A DNA stretch of 64,000 nt from Sanguibacter inulinus (GTDB taxonomy: Bacteria > Actinomycetota > Actinomycetes > Actinomycetales > Cellulomonadaceae). Positions 40,458 to 54,494 of the stretch are shown here, piece after piece. Both the position numbers and the translations under genes were made by a program. Where the stretch lies: assembly GCF_013415325.1 (NCBI RefSeq), contig NZ_JACBYE010000018.1:1-64000 (forward strand). The letters are read 5' to 3'. The notes beneath the pieces are model-generated. The model searched no databases. It was given only the letters and a program-made list of their open reading frames with translations, and was not told where the DNA came from. How positions within the stretch are numbered: position 1 is the first letter of the stretch; each line of letters opens with the position of its first letter.

Positions 40458-42127
40458 GAGTCGCTCCCCTCGGTCTGTGCGTCGGAGAGCGGGACGACGT
40501 CGGCGACGCCGACCTGCTCGAGGGTGACTGCTGCGGGGTCGCGGACCAGGTCGAGCGCAGGCCCGGGCACGAAGCCGAGCACGAGGAGCGCGACGACCAG
40601 CGGGGCGACCACCCAGCGCTCGCGCGCCGAGAGGTCACGCGTCCCGGCGAGCTCGGGCCGCGCGGGGCCTGTGAAGATCCGCTGATAGGTCAGCAGCACG
40701 TAGAGCGCCGCGAGCACGACCACGAAGGCCGAGACGATCGCGGCGACGGGGTACCTGCCGAAGGACCCGACGAGCACCATGATCTCGGAGACGAAGGTCG
40801 ACAGTCCTGGGAGCGACAGCGCGGAGAGCCCGGCGAGCAGGAAGACCCCCGCCAGGACCGGGGTGACCTTGGCCAGGCCGCCGAGCTCGCTGATCCGGCG
40901 CGAGCGGCCTGTCACGGTCCGCCGGACGACGAAGCCGCCGACGAGGAACAGCAGCCCTGTCGAGATCCCGTGGTTGAGCATGTAGAACGAGGCACCCGAG
41001 ACGCTGAGCTGGGTGAAGGCGAAGATGCCCAGGACGATCACGCCGAAGTGCGACACCGAGGTGTAGGCGACCAGGCGCATGAGGTCGTCCTGCCCGAGGG
41101 CGAGCAGCGCGCCGTAGAGGATGGACACGACAGCCAGCACGATCACCACCGGCGCCGCCCACCGGCTCGCGTCGGGGAACAGCGGGAGGCAGAGCGTGAG
41201 CATCCCGAAGGTGCCGACCTTGTCGAGCACACCGACCAGCAGGACGGAGGTGCCCGCGGGTGCGTGCTCGGCGGCGTCGGGCAGCCAGGATTGCACGGGG
41301 AACATCGGGGCCTTGATCGCGAAGGCGAGGAAGAACCCGAGGAACAGCAGGCGCTCGGTCGTCTGGTCGAGGCCGAGCCCTGTGAGGTTGTCCGTGAGGA
41401 AGCCCTGCTCGCCCCCGGGTCCCTGGACGTAGAGCACGATCACCGCGGCGAGCATGACGAGCCCGCCGGCGAGGGAGAAGATGAGGAACTTGATCGCCGC
41501 GTACCGGCGGCGGGCGCCGTCGCCGAAGCCGCCGATCATGAAGTACACCGGGACCAGCATGGCCTCGAAGACGACGTAGAAGAGGAAGACGTCGCGCGCG
41601 CTGAAGACGAGCACCATGAAGGTCTGCAGCACGAGGACCAGCGCGAGGTAGTGGCGCAGACGCCCCTCGCCGGCCTCGCGGAGGACGACGTCGGTCGGGC
41701 TCTCGGGACCGGCAGCACCGGGAACGCCGGACGCGCCGGAGGCGCTGCCGACGCTGCCCTTCGCGCGCCGGGTGCTGGCGGCACCGCTGACGCCCTGCTC
41801 GCGCCAGGCGGCGCCGATGACGAGCGGCACGAGGGCCACGCTCAGCACGACGAGCAGGAGTCCGACCCCGTCGACGGCCACGGCATAGCTCGCGCCGATC
41901 TGCGGGATCCACGCGTGGGTCTCGGCGAGCTGGTGGACGGCGGCCCTGGAGGTGTCGAAGGCCGCGACGGCGGCGACGACGAGCAGCACCTCGACGAGCG
42001 AGAAGGCGAGCGCGACGGGCCGAGCGAGCCTGCGCGAGCCACGGGGCAGCGCCCACAGCACGAGCGCGCCGACGAGCGGCACGACGGCCAGCAGGGTGAG
42101 CCACGGGATGTTCGGGTCGATGGTCAT
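40454..42127 (-). CDS. nuoM: NADH-quinone oxidoreductase subunit M
   Basis: 557 residues from the ATG at 42127. NuoM signatures FYVVFEAMLVPVYFMIGGFG with the essential membrane glutamate, KAPMFPVQSWLPDAAEHAPAGTSVLLVGVLDKVGTFGM and LVAYTSVSHFGVIVLG. An extra hydrophilic segment of about 45 residues (SGAASTRRAKGSVGSASGAS) sits in the loop before this region. Proton-translocating arm of complex I. Confidence 0.96.
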   Translation of the reverse strand: MTIDPNIPWLTLLAVVPLVGALVLWALPRGSRRLARPVALAFSLVEVLLVVAAVAAFDTSRAAVHQLAETHAWIPQIGASYAVAVDGVGLLLVVLSVALVPLVIGAAWREQGVSGAASTRRAKGSVGSASGASGVPGAAGPESPTDVVLREAGEGRLRHYLALVLVLQTFMVLVFSARDVFLFYVVFEAMLVPVYFMIGGFGDGARRRYAAIKFLIFSLAGGLVMLAAVIVLYVQGPGGEQGFLTDNLTGLGLDQTTERLLFLGFFLAFAIKAPMFPVQSWLPDAAEHAPAGTSVLLVGVLDKVGTFGMLTLCLPLFPDASRWAAPVVIVLAVVSILYGALLALGQDDLMRLVAYTSVSHFGVIVLGIFAFTQLSVSGASFYMLNHGISTGLLFLVGGFVVRRTVTGRSRRISELGGLAKVTPVLAGVFLLAGLSALSLPGLSTFVSEIMVLVGSFGRYPVAAIVSAFVVVLAALYVLLTYQRIFTGPARPELAGTRDLSARERWVVAPLVVALLVLGFVPGPALDLVRDPAAVTLEQVGVADVVPLSDAQTEGSDS

Positions 42128-42140
42128 CTGTCCGCCCCTC

Positions 42141-44066
42141 TCAGTTCCACACGAGCAGGACGACGACGACGAGGACACCGAACCCTGCGAGCATCATGGC
42201 CGCATAGGACCGGACGTAGCCGTTCTGGATCTTCTTCACGGCCTCGCCGAGCAGACCCAGGGCACCTGCGGCTCCCATGAACCCGCCGTCGACGACCTTC
42301 TTGTCGGCGTAGACGAGGGACCGCGTGAGGTACTGCCCGGGGCGCATGACGAGGTTCTCGTTGACGACGTCCTGGTACAGGTCGGCGCGCGCGGCACGGG
42401 TCAGGACGCTGCCCGCGGGCGGCTCGACGGGGACCGTCGAGGCACCGTACTGGCGCCAGGCGAGGACGGCCCCGCCGAGCACGAGCAGCAGCGTGAGGAC
42501 CATGATCACCGGGACGGGCAGCACGGGCTCGTGGTGCTCGACGTGTCCGGTGACGGGCTCGAGCCAGGACGCGAACGCTCCCCCGACCATGAGCAGACCA
42601 CCGAGGGCTGCGGACCCGACGGCGAGGACCACCATCGGCACGGTCATGAGGGCGGGCGACTCGTGCGGGTGCCGTACCGGCAGCCCCGAGCCGTCGTCGC
42701 TCTCGACCCAGCGGCGCTGGCCGTGGAAGGTCATGAAGAACAGCCGTGACATGTAGAAGGCCGTGATCCCTGCACCGACGAGCGCGACAAGACCGAAGAC
42801 CCAGGGCTGCCAGCCGTGGCCGCCGTCGGCCGCGAAGGCGCTCTCGATGATCTTGTCCTTGCTCCAGAACCCAGAGAAGGGCGGGATGCCGAGGATCGCG
42901 AGCCAGCCGAGCCCGAAGGTCACCCAGGTGACCTTCATGACCGCGGAGAGCCCGCCGAACCTGCGCATGTTCACGTCGTCGGACATGCCGTGCATCACCG
43001 AGCCTGCTCCGAGGAACATGCCGGCCTTGAAGAACCCGTGGGTCAGCAGGTGGAAGATCGCGAAGGCGTAACCGATCGGGCCGAGGCCCGCGGCGAGCAT
43101 CATGTAGCCGATCTGGGACATGGTCGAGGCGGCGAGGGTCTTCTTGATGTCGTCCTTGGCACAGCCGACGACAGCACCGAACACCAGGGTGACGGCGCCG
43201 ACGACGGCGGTGACGAGCAGGGCGTCCGGGGCCAGCGTGAAGACCGGGCCGGATCTGACGACGAGGTAGACACCCGCGGTGACCATGGTGGCGGCGTGGA
43301 TGAGCGCGGAGACGGGCGTCGGGCCCGCCATCGCGTCCCCGAGCCAGGACTGCAGGGGAAACTGGGCGCTCTTGCCGCAGGCCGCGACGAGCAGCATGAG
43401 GGCGATCGCGGTGAGGCGGCCCGTGTCGGTGGTCTCGGCCCCGGCGAAGACCGAGGCGAAGTCGACGGCCCCGAAGGAGCTGAACATCAGCATGAGCGCG
43501 ACGATCATCCCGACGTCGGCGACGCGGTTGACGATGAAGGCCTTCTTCGCGGCCGTCGCGTTGGCGGGCACGTGGTTCCAGAACCCGATGAGCAGGTAGG
43601 ACGCGAGCCCCACACCCTCCCAGCCGACGAAGAGCAGCAGGTAGGAGTCCGCGAGCACGAGCAGCAGCATCGCCGCGACGAAGAGGTTGAGGTACGCGAA
43701 GAACCTGCGCCTGTCCGCGTCGTGCTCCATGTACGCGACCGAGTACAGGTGGATGAGGGTGCCCACGAAGCTCACGAGCAGCACGAAGGTCAGCGACAGC
43801 GGGTCGACCCGCAGGCCGACGTCGACCACGAGCGAGCCGGCGTCGAACCAGCGCCCGACGTGCACGTCGACGACGCGGTCGGCGGCGTCCCAGCCGAGCA
43901 GGGTGAGCAGGTACACGGCGCCGAGCACGAAGGTCGCCGCCGAGGCGAGCACACCGAGCCAGTGCCCCCACGCGTCGGCGCGGCGGCCCGCGAGCAGCAA
44001 GATCCCGGCACCGACGAGCGGCACGACGACCAGCAACCAGGCAGAGTCGATCACAGAGGTGTCCAC
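42141..44066 (-). CDS. nuoL: NADH-quinone oxidoreductase subunit L
   Basis: 641 residues from GTG 44066, with GGGGAG 9 nt upstream. NuoL hallmarks: [71 protein letters not shown] and [15 protein letters not shown], then the long C-terminal amphipathic helix region that clamps the membrane arm. Distal proton-pumping module. Confidence 0.96.
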   Translation of the reverse strand: MDTSVIDSAWLLVVVPLVGAGILLLAGRRADAWGHWLGVLASAATFVLGAVYLLTLLGWDAADRVVDVHVGRWFDAGSLVVDVGLRVDPLSLTFVLLVSFVGTLIHLYSVAYMEHDADRRRFFAYLNLFVAAMLLLVLADSYLLLFVGWEGVGLASYLLIGFWNHVPANATAAKKAFIVNRVADVGMIVALMLMFSSFGAVDFASVFAGAETTDTGRLTAIALMLLVAACGKSAQFPLQSWLGDAMAGPTPVSALIHAATMVTAGVYLVVRSGPVFTLAPDALLVTAVVGAVTLVFGAVVGCAKDDIKKTLAASTMSQIGYMMLAAGLGPIGYAFAIFHLLTHGFFKAGMFLGAGSVMHGMSDDVNMRRFGGLSAVMKVTWVTFGLGWLAILGIPPFSGFWSKDKIIESAFAADGGHGWQPWVFGLVALVGAGITAFYMSRLFFMTFHGQRRWVESDDGSGLPVRHPHESPALMTVPMVVLAVGSAALGGLLMVGGAFASWLEPVTGHVEHHEPVLPVPVIMVLTLLLVLGGAVLAWRQYGASTVPVEPPAGSVLTRAARADLYQDVVNENLVMRPGQYLTRSLVYADKKVVDGGFMGAAGALGLLGEAVKKIQNGYVRSYAAMMLAGFGVLVVVVLLVWN

Positions 44067-44082
44067 AGGTGTCCGCTCCCCG

Positions 44083-44382
44083 TCAGTTCTTCAGCAGGTT
44101 GACGTCGTCGACCGACGCAGACCTGCGGGTTCTAAAGATGGACACGATGATGGCGAGCCCGACGACCACCTCGGCGGCGGCGACGACCATCACGAAGAAG
44201 GCGATGACCTGGCCGCTGAGGTCTCCGTGCATGCGCGCGAAGGTGACGAAGGCGAGGTTGGAGGCGTTGAGCATGAGCTCGATGCCCATGAACACGATGA
44301 TCGCGTTGCGGCGCAGCAGCACCGTCGCGGCGCCGATCGAGAAGAGCAGGGCCGAGAGCACGAGGTAGTTGGACATGTCCAT
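44083..44382 (-). CDS. nuoK: NADH-quinone oxidoreductase subunit K
   Basis: 99 residues, the usual length. Three helices with [15 protein letters not shown] carrying the conserved membrane glutamate and [17 protein letters not shown] carrying the second. Start at ATG 44382 with GAGGAGGAG upstream; the frame runs on through nuoJ and is discarded. It lies 1 nt after the nuoJ stop. Confidence 0.96.
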   Translation of the reverse strand: MDMSNYLVLSALLFSIGAATVLLRRNAIIVFMGIELMLNASNLAFVTFARMHGDLSGQVIAFFVMVVAAAEVVVGLAIIVSIFRTRRSASVDDVNLLKN

Positions 44383-44383
44383 G

Positions 44384-45259
44384 TCAGCTCTCCTCCTCGG
44401 TGGTCCGCGGCGGGGTGGGGTCGTCCGCACCCGGGGCGACAGGGTCTGCCGTCGGCTCGCCGGGCCGGTCCGTGCGGTCCACGTCGTGCGACGGGCCCGA
44501 GCCGACACCTCGTGGTCCCTGGCCGGACAGGTGCGCGATCTGCGCGTCGAGCGGCGCCTGCCGCTCCTGCCCGCGCACCCGCAGCACCCGCGAGACCGAG
44601 GCCTCGATGGGGCGGCCCTGCGGGTCGAGGGCCGGGACGTCCATCGCGTTGCGCTGGGCATAGACCCCCGGGGCGGGCAGCGGGACGAGCGACTCTCCGC
44701 TCGCGACCCGTGCGTCGGCGCGCTCCTTCTGACCCACGCGCGGGGTGAGCCGCTGCTTGTGGGTGAGCGTGAGGGCGGCGAGGGCGGCCGTGATGAGCAG
44801 GACGCCGACGACCTCGAGGTTGAACACGAAGTCGCCGAAGAGCACCCGGGCGATCGCGACGGGGTTGGTGTCGGCGTTCGCGGCCTCGAGACCGATCCCT
44901 GCGGGGAAGGACACCCGCAGGATCACACCCACGAGCACGGCGCCGAGCCCGATGCCGAGCAGCCAGCCCACGAGCCGCTGGCCACGGATGGTCTCGACGA
45001 GGGAGTCCGAGGCGTCCACGCCGACGAGCATGATGACGAAGAGGAAGAGCATCATCACGGCGCCCGTGTAGACGACGATCTGCACGATGCCGAGGAACGG
45101 CGCCTCGAGGGCGACGTACATGACGGCCAGGCAGACCATGACGAAGACGACGCAGAGCGTGGCGTGCACGGCCTTGCGGGCGAAGAGCAGCCCGAGCGCG
45201 GCGATCACCATGAGCGGCGCGAGGCACCAGAAGAGGACGGCCTCCGCCCCGCTCGTCAC
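44384..45259 (-). CDS. nuoJ: NADH-quinone oxidoreductase subunit J with hydrophilic C-terminal tail
   Basis: 291 residues from GTG 45259, which overlaps the nuoI stop as GTGA. Five helices in the first 170 residues, with [29 protein letters not shown] typical of NuoJ. E. coli NuoJ is 184 residues; the extra C-terminal 115 are polar, rich in Arg/Pro/Asp ([20 protein letters not shown]), and would face the cytoplasm. Confidence 0.95.
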   Translation of the reverse strand: MTSGAEAVLFWCLAPLMVIAALGLLFARKAVHATLCVVFVMVCLAVMYVALEAPFLGIVQIVVYTGAVMMLFLFVIMLVGVDASDSLVETIRGQRLVGWLLGIGLGAVLVGVILRVSFPAGIGLEAANADTNPVAIARVLFGDFVFNLEVVGVLLITAALAALTLTHKQRLTPRVGQKERADARVASGESLVPLPAPGVYAQRNAMDVPALDPQGRPIEASVSRVLRVRGQERQAPLDAQIAHLSGQGPRGVGSGPSHDVDRTDRPGEPTADPVAPGADDPTPPRTTEEES

Positions 45260-46035
45260 GAGCGGCCCGTCCCGGTCGGAGCGGGTGCAGTCGCGGCTGG
45301 ACCCGGGGCGCCCCGCCCGGCGGCGGCGCGCGCCGTCTCGAGCGTCGGGTCGTCGGGCCTGTGCTCGGCGACCCAGGCGACCTGCTCGGGCGTCGGTCCG
45401 GTGACCTCGCCGCGGTAGTACTGGGTGTCCTCGGTCCCGGGGACCATCGGGTGCGGTGCGGCGAGCATGCCGTCGCGCAGCGGGGCCAAGAGGTCCTCCT
45501 TCTCGAAGATCAGCCCGGCACGTGTCGGGCCCGTCAGCTCGTACTCGTTGGTCATGGTGAGCGCGCGGGTCGGGCAGGCCTCGATGCACAGGCCGCAGAA
45601 GATGCAGCGCAGATAGTTGATCTGGTAGACGCTCCCGTACCGCTCACCGGGTGACCTGTGGCCCCCGTCGGGGAGGTCGGCGTTGCTTGCGCCCTCGACG
45701 TAGATGGCGTCCGCGGGGCAGGCCCAGGCGCAGAGCTCGCAACCGATGCACTTCTCGAGGCCGTCGGCATAGCGGTTGAGCTGGTGCCGGCCGTGGTAGC
45801 GGGGCTTGGTGGGCACCTTCTCGAAGGGGTACTGCTCCGTGACTGTGGGCCGGAACATCGAGGAGAAGGTCACGCCGAATCCCGCGACGGGCGCGATGAG
45901 CTCGCGGACCCCCGACGCGGCCGGGCGCAGCTGCTGGTACCCGGCTGCGCCGTCGGTCGAGCCTGTTGCAGGTCCGCCGGTCGTCTCGCGGCCGCCGTCA
46001 CCGCTGTGCGTGCCGTGCGTGCCGTGGTCACTCAT
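45256..46035 (-). CDS. nuoI: NADH-quinone oxidoreductase subunit I
   Basis: 259 residues from ATG 46035. Two 4Fe-4S motifs, [12 protein letters not shown] and [12 protein letters not shown], which carry clusters N6a and N6b of the electron chain to quinone. The core is about 165 residues; a Gly/Thr/His-rich N-terminal head (about 40 residues) and an Ala/Pro tail (about 50 residues) are extra. It overlaps nuoH by 8 nt and nuoJ by 4 nt. Confidence 0.96.
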   Translation of the reverse strand: MSDHGTHGTHSGDGGRETTGGPATGSTDGAAGYQQLRPAASGVRELIAPVAGFGVTFSSMFRPTVTEQYPFEKVPTKPRYHGRHQLNRYADGLEKCIGCELCAWACPADAIYVEGASNADLPDGGHRSPGERYGSVYQINYLRCIFCGLCIEACPTRALTMTNEYELTGPTRAGLIFEKEDLLAPLRDGMLAAPHPMVPGTEDTQYYRGEVTGPTPEQVAWVAEHRPDDPTLETARAAAGRGAPGPAATAPAPTGTGRS

Positions 46036-47404
46036 CGTCGGTCTCCTTCGCGTGGGCCGTCGAGCTGTCGGACGCTGCTGGGACGCCTGGGTCGCCTGGA
46101 CCTGCGGAGATCGCCGCCGTGGCTCGCTGGCGCCGTGCTGCACGCGGCGAGGGCGGGAGCGACTGACCGGGCAGCGGGGGGACGGGATATCCGCCCGCGA
46201 AGGCGTCGAAGGGCTCGCCGGCCGCAGCACCGCCGGCGCCCGTAACTCCCGGCTCCTGCGCCGACGCAGGCTGCTTCTCGGGCCAGAACCTCAGCACCAG
46301 CATCGCCAGCAGGGCGACCGCGAAGACCACGACCCCGACGGTCTGGAGGTCGACACCGCTGAACTCGCGGACGCCGCGCACCACAGAGACGCACACGATC
46401 CAGGCGAGCGCCGCCGGGATGAGCACCTTCCAGCCGAAGCGCATGAACTGGTCGTAGCGCAGGCGCAGGACCGTCCCGCGGATCCACACGAAGAGGAACA
46501 TGAAGCCCCACATCTTCACGAGGAACCAGAGGATCGGCCACCAGCCCTCGTTGAACATGCCGTCGTTGATCGCGGAGATCGGGAAGGGGGCGCGCCACCC
46601 GCCGAGGAACAGCGTCGTGGCGACTGCGGAGACGTTGATCATGTTGATGTACTCGGCGAGGAAGAACCACGCGAACTTCATCGAGGAGTACTCGGTCATG
46701 TACCCGGAGACGAGCTCGCCCTCGGCCTCGGGGAGGTCGAAGGGAAGACGGTTGGTCTCGCCGACCATCGAGATCACGTAGATGAGGAAGGCCGGGAACA
46801 GCGGCAGGATCAGCCAGTACTCGGTCTGGTAGTCGACGATGTCACCCGTCGACATCGAGCCGACCATGATGAACACGCTCACGAGGGACAGCCCCATCGC
46901 GAGCTCGTAGCTGATGACCTGCGCCGTCGAGCGGACCGAGCCGAGCAGCGGGTAGGTGGAGCCCGAGGACCAGCCGCCGAGCACGATCCCGTACACGCCG
47001 ACCGACGCGCAGGCGAGGATGTACAGGACCGCGACGGGGAAGTCTGTCAGCTGCGCGGGTGTCGAGATGTTCGTGAAGGGGATGGTCACCTGCGGTCCGA
47101 GCGGGATGACCGCGAAGGTCAGCAGCGCGCAGAACACCGAGATCATCGGCGCGACGAGGTAGACGATCTTGTCGGCCGCCTTGACGGTGATGTCTTCCTT
47201 GAGCAGCAGCTTCATCGCGTCGGCGAGGGACTGCAGGAGCCCGAAGGGCCCGTGCACGTTGGGCCCTGGCCGCACCTGCATGCGGGCGACCACCTTGCGC
47301 TCGAACCAGATCGCGATGAGCACGCTCGTCAGCAAGAACACGAGGATGAGGACGGCCTTGACGAGGTAGGTCCAGAAGGTGTCGTTCGAGAAGTCGACCA
47401 TCAC
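46028..47404 (-). CDS. nuoH: NADH-quinone oxidoreductase subunit H
   Basis: 458 residues (an ATG one codon later, at 47401, fits equally well and overlaps the nuoG stop). Quinone-site motifs [29 protein letters not shown] and [28 protein letters not shown] are intact. E. coli NuoH is 325 residues; here a cytoplasmic tail of about 70-80 Ala/Pro/Gly-rich residues follows the last helix. It forms the junction of peripheral and membrane arms. Confidence 0.96.
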   Translation of the reverse strand: MMVDFSNDTFWTYLVKAVLILVFLLTSVLIAIWFERKVVARMQVRPGPNVHGPFGLLQSLADAMKLLLKEDITVKAADKIVYLVAPMISVFCALLTFAVIPLGPQVTIPFTNISTPAQLTDFPVAVLYILACASVGVYGIVLGGWSSGSTYPLLGSVRSTAQVISYELAMGLSLVSVFIMVGSMSTGDIVDYQTEYWLILPLFPAFLIYVISMVGETNRLPFDLPEAEGELVSGYMTEYSSMKFAWFFLAEYINMINVSAVATTLFLGGWRAPFPISAINDGMFNEGWWPILWFLVKMWGFMFLFVWIRGTVLRLRYDQFMRFGWKVLIPAALAWIVCVSVVRGVREFSGVDLQTVGVVVFAVALLAMLVLRFWPEKQPASAQEPGVTGAGGAAAGEPFDAFAGGYPVPPLPGQSLPPSPRAARRQRATAAISAGPGDPGVPAASDSSTAHAKETDDE

Positions 47405-50051
47405 GCACCGTGCCCTTCGACGGAGGTCGGTGCGGCGCCGGCGGCGCGCACCTGGACGACGGCGCCGGGCGAGACGCCGAGGGTGCTGTGCACCTGCGAC
47501 CCCGGGGAGTTGAGCGGCACCCAGACGACGTGGTCCGGCATGTCCGTCACGACGAGCGGGAGCGTGATCGCGCCTGTCGACGTGGACACCTCGACCGACG
47601 AGGGCAGGTCACCGCCGACAGGGGCCGCACCCCTGCCTGCGCCGGTCACGAGCGCCGCCGCGGTCGCGGCCGACATCCGGGCGACAGGCCGCTTGGCCGT
47701 CCCGGCGAGGAAGAGCTCGCCGTCCTGGGCCCGCCCGCAGTCGAGCAGCATCCGCCACCCGGCGAGCACAGCCTGACCAGGCTGGAGCCCCGCAGGCTCG
47801 GTCACGGGCTCGGCAGGAGCCTCGACCCGCGCACCGTCCCAGCCGGCGAGCTGCTCGATCTCGGCGCGCACGGCGTCGAGCGAACCCAGACCGAGCGAGA
47901 CACCCATGACGTCGGCGACGGCGTCGAGCACCCTGTGGTCGGACAGCGCAGAGGAGTCGAGCGCTGCGGGGAAGGGACGGATGCGCCCTTCCCAGCTCCA
48001 GTACGCGCCGGCCTTCTCGGCCGGCGGGGCGACGGGGAAGACCACGTCCGCGTGCTCGGTCACGTCGCTCGCCCGCACCTCGAGCGAGACGACGAAGTCC
48101 GCCACCTCGAGGGCACCGCGCGCCGCGACAGGGTCGGGCAGGTCGGCGAGCTCGAGACCGCCGACGACCACACCGCGCAGCCGCCCCTCCGCGAGCGCCG
48201 AGACGATCCCGGCCGTGTCGAGGCCCGGGGTCTGCGGGAGGGTGTCGACCGACCACGCGGCCGCGAGGTCGACCCGCGCCGCGGCGTCGGAGACCGGGCG
48301 ACCGCCCGGCAGCAGGGTGGGCAGGGTGCCGGTCTCGACCCCGCCGCGCTCACCAGCACGCCGCGGGACCCAGGCGACCCGTGCTCCTGTGTGCTCGGCG
48401 AGCCTCAGCACGGCGGAGAAGCCTCCGGGGACGCCGGCGAGGCGCTCCCCGACGAGGATCACGCCCCGGCCGCCGTCCGCGAGCGCGTCACGGACGTGGG
48501 CGAGGTCGTCGTCGGTCCCGACGTCGTCGAGCACCTCGGGCTCGGTCCCCGGCGCGGCGGGGAGCAGCTCTCCGCCGCGGTCGCCGATCCGCAGCAGACC
48601 ACGCGAGGCGAAGGGCGCGATGCTGAACGCCCGCAGACCGCGAGTCTTGGCGGCCTTGCGCAGCCTGAGGAACACGACCCCGGCTTCTTCCTCGGGCTCG
48701 AGCCCGACGAGCAGCACGGCCGAGGCCGACTCGAGAGCGTCGAAGGTGACACCCAGACCAGAACCGGCGACGGCGTGCCCGAGGAAGGCGAGCTCTTCGT
48801 CGGAGTGCACCCGGGCACGGTGGTCGACGTCGTTGGTGCCGAGCACCACCCGGGCGAACTTCGCGTAGGCGTAGGCGTCTTCGATCGTCAGCCGACCGCC
48901 GGGCAGCACACCGACACCGCCGGCCGAGCGCCTGTCTGCTGTGCACGCGGCCCGCAGACCGGCGGCGGCCGCGTCGAAGGCCTCCATCCAGCTGGCGGGG
49001 CGCAGCTCGCCCCGGAAGCCGTCGGCCCCGCGCTCGCGGATCATCGGTGTGTTGATCCGGTCGGGCGCGGTCTGCCACGTGAAGGCGAAACGGTCCTTGT
49101 CGGTGATCCACTCTTCGTTGACCGCAGGGTCCTCCCCCGCCAGCCGGCGCATCACGGTGCCGCGGCGGTGGTCGACGCGGATCGCCGACCCCGAGGAGTC
49201 GTGCTCGGCGACGGACGGCGTCGAGACGAGGTCGAAGGGACGGGACCGGAACCTGTAGGCGGCCCCGGTCAGGGCACCGACCGGGCAGATCTGCACGGTG
49301 TTGCCGGAGAAGTACGACGCGAAGGGCTGACCTGACTCGTCGGGCTCGGCGCCGCCCGTGGGCCTGTCGCCCGGGCCGACGGGGTCCGCGAAGCCGAGCA
49401 CGTCGGTGTCGAAGCGGCCGATCTGCTGCTGCGCGCCACGCTTCTGCAGGTCGATGAAGGCGTCCCCGGCGATCTGCTTGGAGAACCTCGTGCAGCGCTG
49501 GCACAGGACGCAGCGCTCGCGGTCGAGGAGGATCTCGGTCGAGATCGAGATCGGCTTGGGGAAGGTCCGCTTGACGTCGACGAAGCGGCTGCTCGGCCGA
49601 CCGTTGCTCATGGCCTGGTTCTGCAGGGGGCACTCGCCGCCCTTGTCGCAGACCGGGCAGTCGAGGGGGTGGTTGATGAGCAGCATCTCCATGACCCCCT
49701 TCTGCGCCTTGTCGGCGACAGCCGAGGTGTGCTGGGTCTTGACGACCATGCCGGGTGTCGCCTCGAGGGTGCAGGAGGCCTGCGGCTTGGGCATCGGACG
49801 GACGTTGCCCTCGCGGTCGGGCATCGCGACGTCGACGAGGCACTGGCGGCACGCACCGGCGGGCTCGAGCAGCGGGTGGTCGCAGAACCTCGGGATCTGC
49901 ACCCCGACCTGCTCGGCTGCGCGGATGACGAGGGTGCCCTTGGGCACGGAGACCTCGACGCCGTCGAGGGTGAAGCTGATGTGGTCGGGCCGTGCGGGGG
50001 GCTCGGCCTGTGCGCCCTTGTCGACAGCGCCTTTGTTGTCGGTGACGGTCA

Positions 50052-50052
<1 letters not shown>
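47401..50052 (-). CDS. nuoG: NADH-quinone oxidoreductase subunit G
   Basis: 883 residues from the ATG at 50052, which overlaps the nuoF stop as TGATG. N-terminal ferredoxin domain ([20 protein letters not shown] and SC for the 2Fe-2S), then [14 protein letters not shown] and [11 protein letters not shown] for 4Fe-4S clusters, then a molybdopterin-oxidoreductase-like domain without catalytic function. It conducts electrons from NuoEF toward NuoI. Confidence 0.96.
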
Positions 50053-51397
<1,345 letters not shown>

Positions 51398-51401
<4 letters not shown>

Positions 51402-52351
51402 CGCTCCCCCTCGGTGGTCGTCGACGTGGTGTCGGCGGCCGCAGGCTCGGTCTTCTCGTCGGCGGCCGGTGCCGGCTCGTCGGTCGACGTGGTGGTGGCC
51501 GGCGAGGTGTCGGCCGGTGTCTCCTCGGTGCGCTCGGCGCTCGACTGCTCGGCGCCTGTCGACGGGGTCGCGTCGGCGGCCCCGCCGCCCTGGGCTGGAG
51601 CGTCCTCGTCGGGGGTCTGGTCTTCGGCACCGGTCCCACCCGGGCCGTCGGCGCCTGCAGTCCAGCCGTGCTCGCGCGCCAGCCGGGTCCCCCGGGTGGT
51701 GGGCTCGCCGGCTCCGACGCCCTCGTCGGCGCGGCCGTCCGTGAACCCCGCGAGGACGCGGGACATCTGCTTGAAGGAGCACACCGAGGACGCACCGCGG
51801 GTCGGTGCGACGTCCTTGCCCAGACGGAGGTCGTCGACGACGCCGCGGGCGCTCACCGGGGTCTGCTGGTCGAAGAACTCCCAGTTGACCATCATCACCG
51901 GCGCGTAGTCGCAAGCCGCGTTGCACTCGATGCGTTCGAGGGTCACCGCGCCGTCGTCGGTCGTCTCGTCGTGGCCGATCCCCAGGTGCTCGGACAGCTC
52001 GTCGAAGATCTCGTCGCCGCCCATGATCGCGCAGAGCGTGTTGGTGCAGACCCCGACCGTGTACTCACCGTTGGGGCGGCGCTTGTACTGCGTGTAGAAC
52101 GTCGCGACAGCCGACACCTCGGCCGGGGTGAGGTCGAGGACCCCCGCGCAGAACGTGATGCCCGAGCGCGAGACGTAGCCGTCCTCGGACTGGACGAGGT
52201 GCAGCATCGGCAGGAGCGCGGAGCGGGCCTGCGGATACCGGGCGACGATCTGGTGGGCGTCGGCGGTCAGCCGGGCGAGGGTGACCTCGTCGTAGCCGGT
52301 CCCCGTGGGGCCGACAGGTCGCTGCCCGGCGGGCTGGGTCTCGAGGCTCAT
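51398..52351 (-). CDS. nuoE: NADH-quinone oxidoreductase subunit E with acidic tail
   Basis: 317 residues from the ATG at 52351. Thioredoxin-like 2Fe-2S domain with VCTNTLC and [15 protein letters not shown] ligands in the first 190 residues. E. coli NuoE is 166 residues; the final roughly 110 are disordered, dominated by Glu, Asp, Thr, Ala and Pro ([19 protein letters not shown]). It partners NuoF at the NADH site. Confidence 0.96.
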
Positions 52352-53703
52352 CGGTCCACACCTCCCAGGACTGGGTCGAGCGAGGCGACCGCGACGACGA
52401 CGTCGGCGACCTGGCCGCCCTCGCACATCAGGGCGACAGCCTGCAGGTTGTTGAAGGACGGGTCGCGGAAGTGCGCCCTGTAGGGACGGGTGCCGCCGTC
52501 CGAGACCAGGTGCACGCCGAGCTCGCCTCGGGGGTGCTCGACGGTCTGGAACACCTGCCCGGCCGGGACCCTGAAGCCCTCGGTCACGAGCTTGAAGTGG
52601 TGGATGAGAGCCTCCATCGACTGCCCCATGATCTCCCTGATGTGCTCGAAGGAGTTGCCCGCACCGTCGGTCCCGACCGCCAGCTGCGCGGGCCACGCGA
52701 TCTTCTTGTCGGCGACCATCACGGGTTCACCCACGGAGCGCTCGAGCCGCTCGATGCACTGCGCGGCGATCTTGAGCGACTGGTAGCACTCTTCGATGCG
52801 CAGCACGACGCGGGAGTAGCAGTCGGCGTCGGTCGAGGTCGGCACGTCGAAGTCGTAGGTCTCGTAGCCGCAGTACGGCGCGGACTTGCGGACGTCGTAG
52901 GGCAGGCCCGCCGAGCGGAGCACCGGACCTGTCACCCCGAGCGCCATGCAGCCCGCGAGGTTGAGGTGCCCTGTGCCGACGAGCCTGGACTTGAAGATCG
53001 GGTTGGCGAGCATGAGGTCGCCCAGCTGCGCGAGGTACTTGCGGACCTCGGTGTCCATGTGCCAGAAGTCCTCGGACAGTCCCGCCGGGACGTCCTGCGC
53101 GACACCTCCTGGGCGGATGAACGCGTGGTTCATGCGCAGCCCCGTGATCGACTCGAAGATCCGCAAGATCTCCTCGCGGGCCGTGAAGGAGATGGTCATG
53201 ACCGTCGTCGCGCCCATCTCGTTGCCGCCGGTCCCCAGGCACACCAGGTGGCTCGCGACCCTGTTGAGCTCCATGAGCAGCACCCGGATCACCTGCGCGC
53301 GATCGGGGACGTCGTCCTCGATGCCCAGCAGCCGCTCGATCCCGAGGCAGTACGCGGCCTCCTGGAAGAACGGGGCCAGGTAGTCCATCCGCGTGCAGAA
53401 GGCGACACCCTGGGTCCAGGTGCGGAACTCCATGTTCTTCTCGATGCCCGTGTGCAGGTAGCCGACCCCGCAGCGCGCCTCGGTCACGGTCTCGCCGTCG
53501 ATCTCGAGCATGAGGCGCAGGACCCCGTGGGTCGAGGGGTGCTGGGGACCCATGTTGACGACGATGCGCTCTTCGCCCAGCTCGGCGATCTCGGCCGCGA
53601 TCTCGTCCCAGTCCCCGCCCGAGGACTCGAAGGACGGGACCGACGTGTCGTCGACAGGCGGGCGTGCGGCGTGCGGCGTCCCTGATCTGCTCTGCGTGCT
53701 CAC
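52348..53703 (-). CDS. nuoD: NADH-quinone oxidoreductase subunit D
   Basis: 451 residues from GTG 53703, overlapping the nuoC stop as GTGA. 49-kDa-type subunit: [61 protein letters not shown], and the C-terminal [27 protein letters not shown]. It forms the quinone-binding cavity with NuoB. NuoC and NuoD are separate genes, unlike the E. coli fusion. Confidence 0.97.
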   Translation of the reverse strand: MSTQSRSGTPHAARPPVDDTSVPSFESSGGDWDEIAAEIAELGEERIVVNMGPQHPSTHGVLRLMLEIDGETVTEARCGVGYLHTGIEKNMEFRTWTQGVAFCTRMDYLAPFFQEAAYCLGIERLLGIEDDVPDRAQVIRVLLMELNRVASHLVCLGTGGNEMGATTVMTISFTAREEILRIFESITGLRMNHAFIRPGGVAQDVPAGLSEDFWHMDTEVRKYLAQLGDLMLANPIFKSRLVGTGHLNLAGCMALGVTGPVLRSAGLPYDVRKSAPYCGYETYDFDVPTSTDADCYSRVVLRIEECYQSLKIAAQCIERLERSVGEPVMVADKKIAWPAQLAVGTDGAGNSFEHIREIMGQSMEALIHHFKLVTEGFRVPAGQVFQTVEHPRGELGVHLVSDGGTRPYRAHFRDPSFNNLQAVALMCEGGQVADVVVAVASLDPVLGGVDR

Positions 53704-54494
53704 GAGTAGGACCTCCTCTGGTCCGGCGGGGGCACCGTCGCACCCTTGTACTCCACGGGGATGCCACCGAGCGGATAGTCCTTGCGCTGCGGGTGGCCCG
53801 GCCAGTCGTCAGGCATGGCGATCCGGGCCAGGGCCGGATGACCGTCGAAGACGATCCCGAAGAAGTCCCAGGTCTCGCGCTCGTGCCAGTCGTTCGTCGG
53901 GTAGACGGTCGTGGTCGTCGGGATGTGCGGGTGGGAGTCGGGGACGGTGACCTCGAGGCGCAAGGACCGGCCGTGGGTGATCGACGTCAGGTGGTACACC
54001 GCGTGGAGCTCTCGCCCGACGTCACCGGGGTAGTGCACGCCCGAGACACCCAGGCTCAGCTCGAAGCGGAGGTCCTGGTCGTCGCGCAGCGCCTGGCACA
54101 CCGCGACGATGTGCTCCGGCCGCACGTGGATGGTCAGCTCGGTCCGCGCACCCGAACCGGCGGGCGGGTCGACCACCACACCCTCCACAGCAGCGTCGAA
54201 GGCTGTCCCACCCTCGGCCAGCACCTCGGCGAGGACGTCGACCACCTCGTCGTACCAGCCGCCGTAGGGCCTCGGCGTCGCGAGCGGCCGGGTGACCGGG
54301 CGGACAAGACCGCCGAAGCCTGAGGTGTCCCCCGAGCCGTGAGCGCCGAACATGCCTGTGCGGACCTCGACCACCTCGAGCTCTTCACGCCCCTCGGGAG
54401 CGGCCGGGGCCGCGAGCACGTCGCCGCCGGCTGTCACGTCGGTCCGCGGCTCGGCCGCCGACCCTCCCGTCGTGCCGGGGTCTTTCTCCGTCAT
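53700..54494 (-). CDS. nuoC: NADH-quinone oxidoreductase subunit C
   Basis: 264 residues. The conserved 30-kDa domain occupies the C-terminal 140, with [43 protein letters not shown] and [16 protein letters not shown] Gly/Ala/Glu-rich N-terminal region of about 45 residues is less conserved. Peripheral arm, bridging NuoB and NuoD. Confidence 0.96.
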   Translation of the reverse strand: MTEKDPGTTGGSAAEPRTDVTAGGDVLAAPAAPEGREELEVVEVRTGMFGAHGSGDTSGFGGLVRPVTRPLATPRPYGGWYDEVVDVLAEVLAEGGTAFDAAVEGVVVDPPAGSGARTELTIHVRPEHIVAVCQALRDDQDLRFELSLGVSGVHYPGDVGRELHAVYHLTSITHGRSLRLEVTVPDSHPHIPTTTTVYPTNDWHERETWDFFGIVFDGHPALARIAMPDDWPGHPQRKDYPLGGIPVEYKGATVPPPDQRRSYS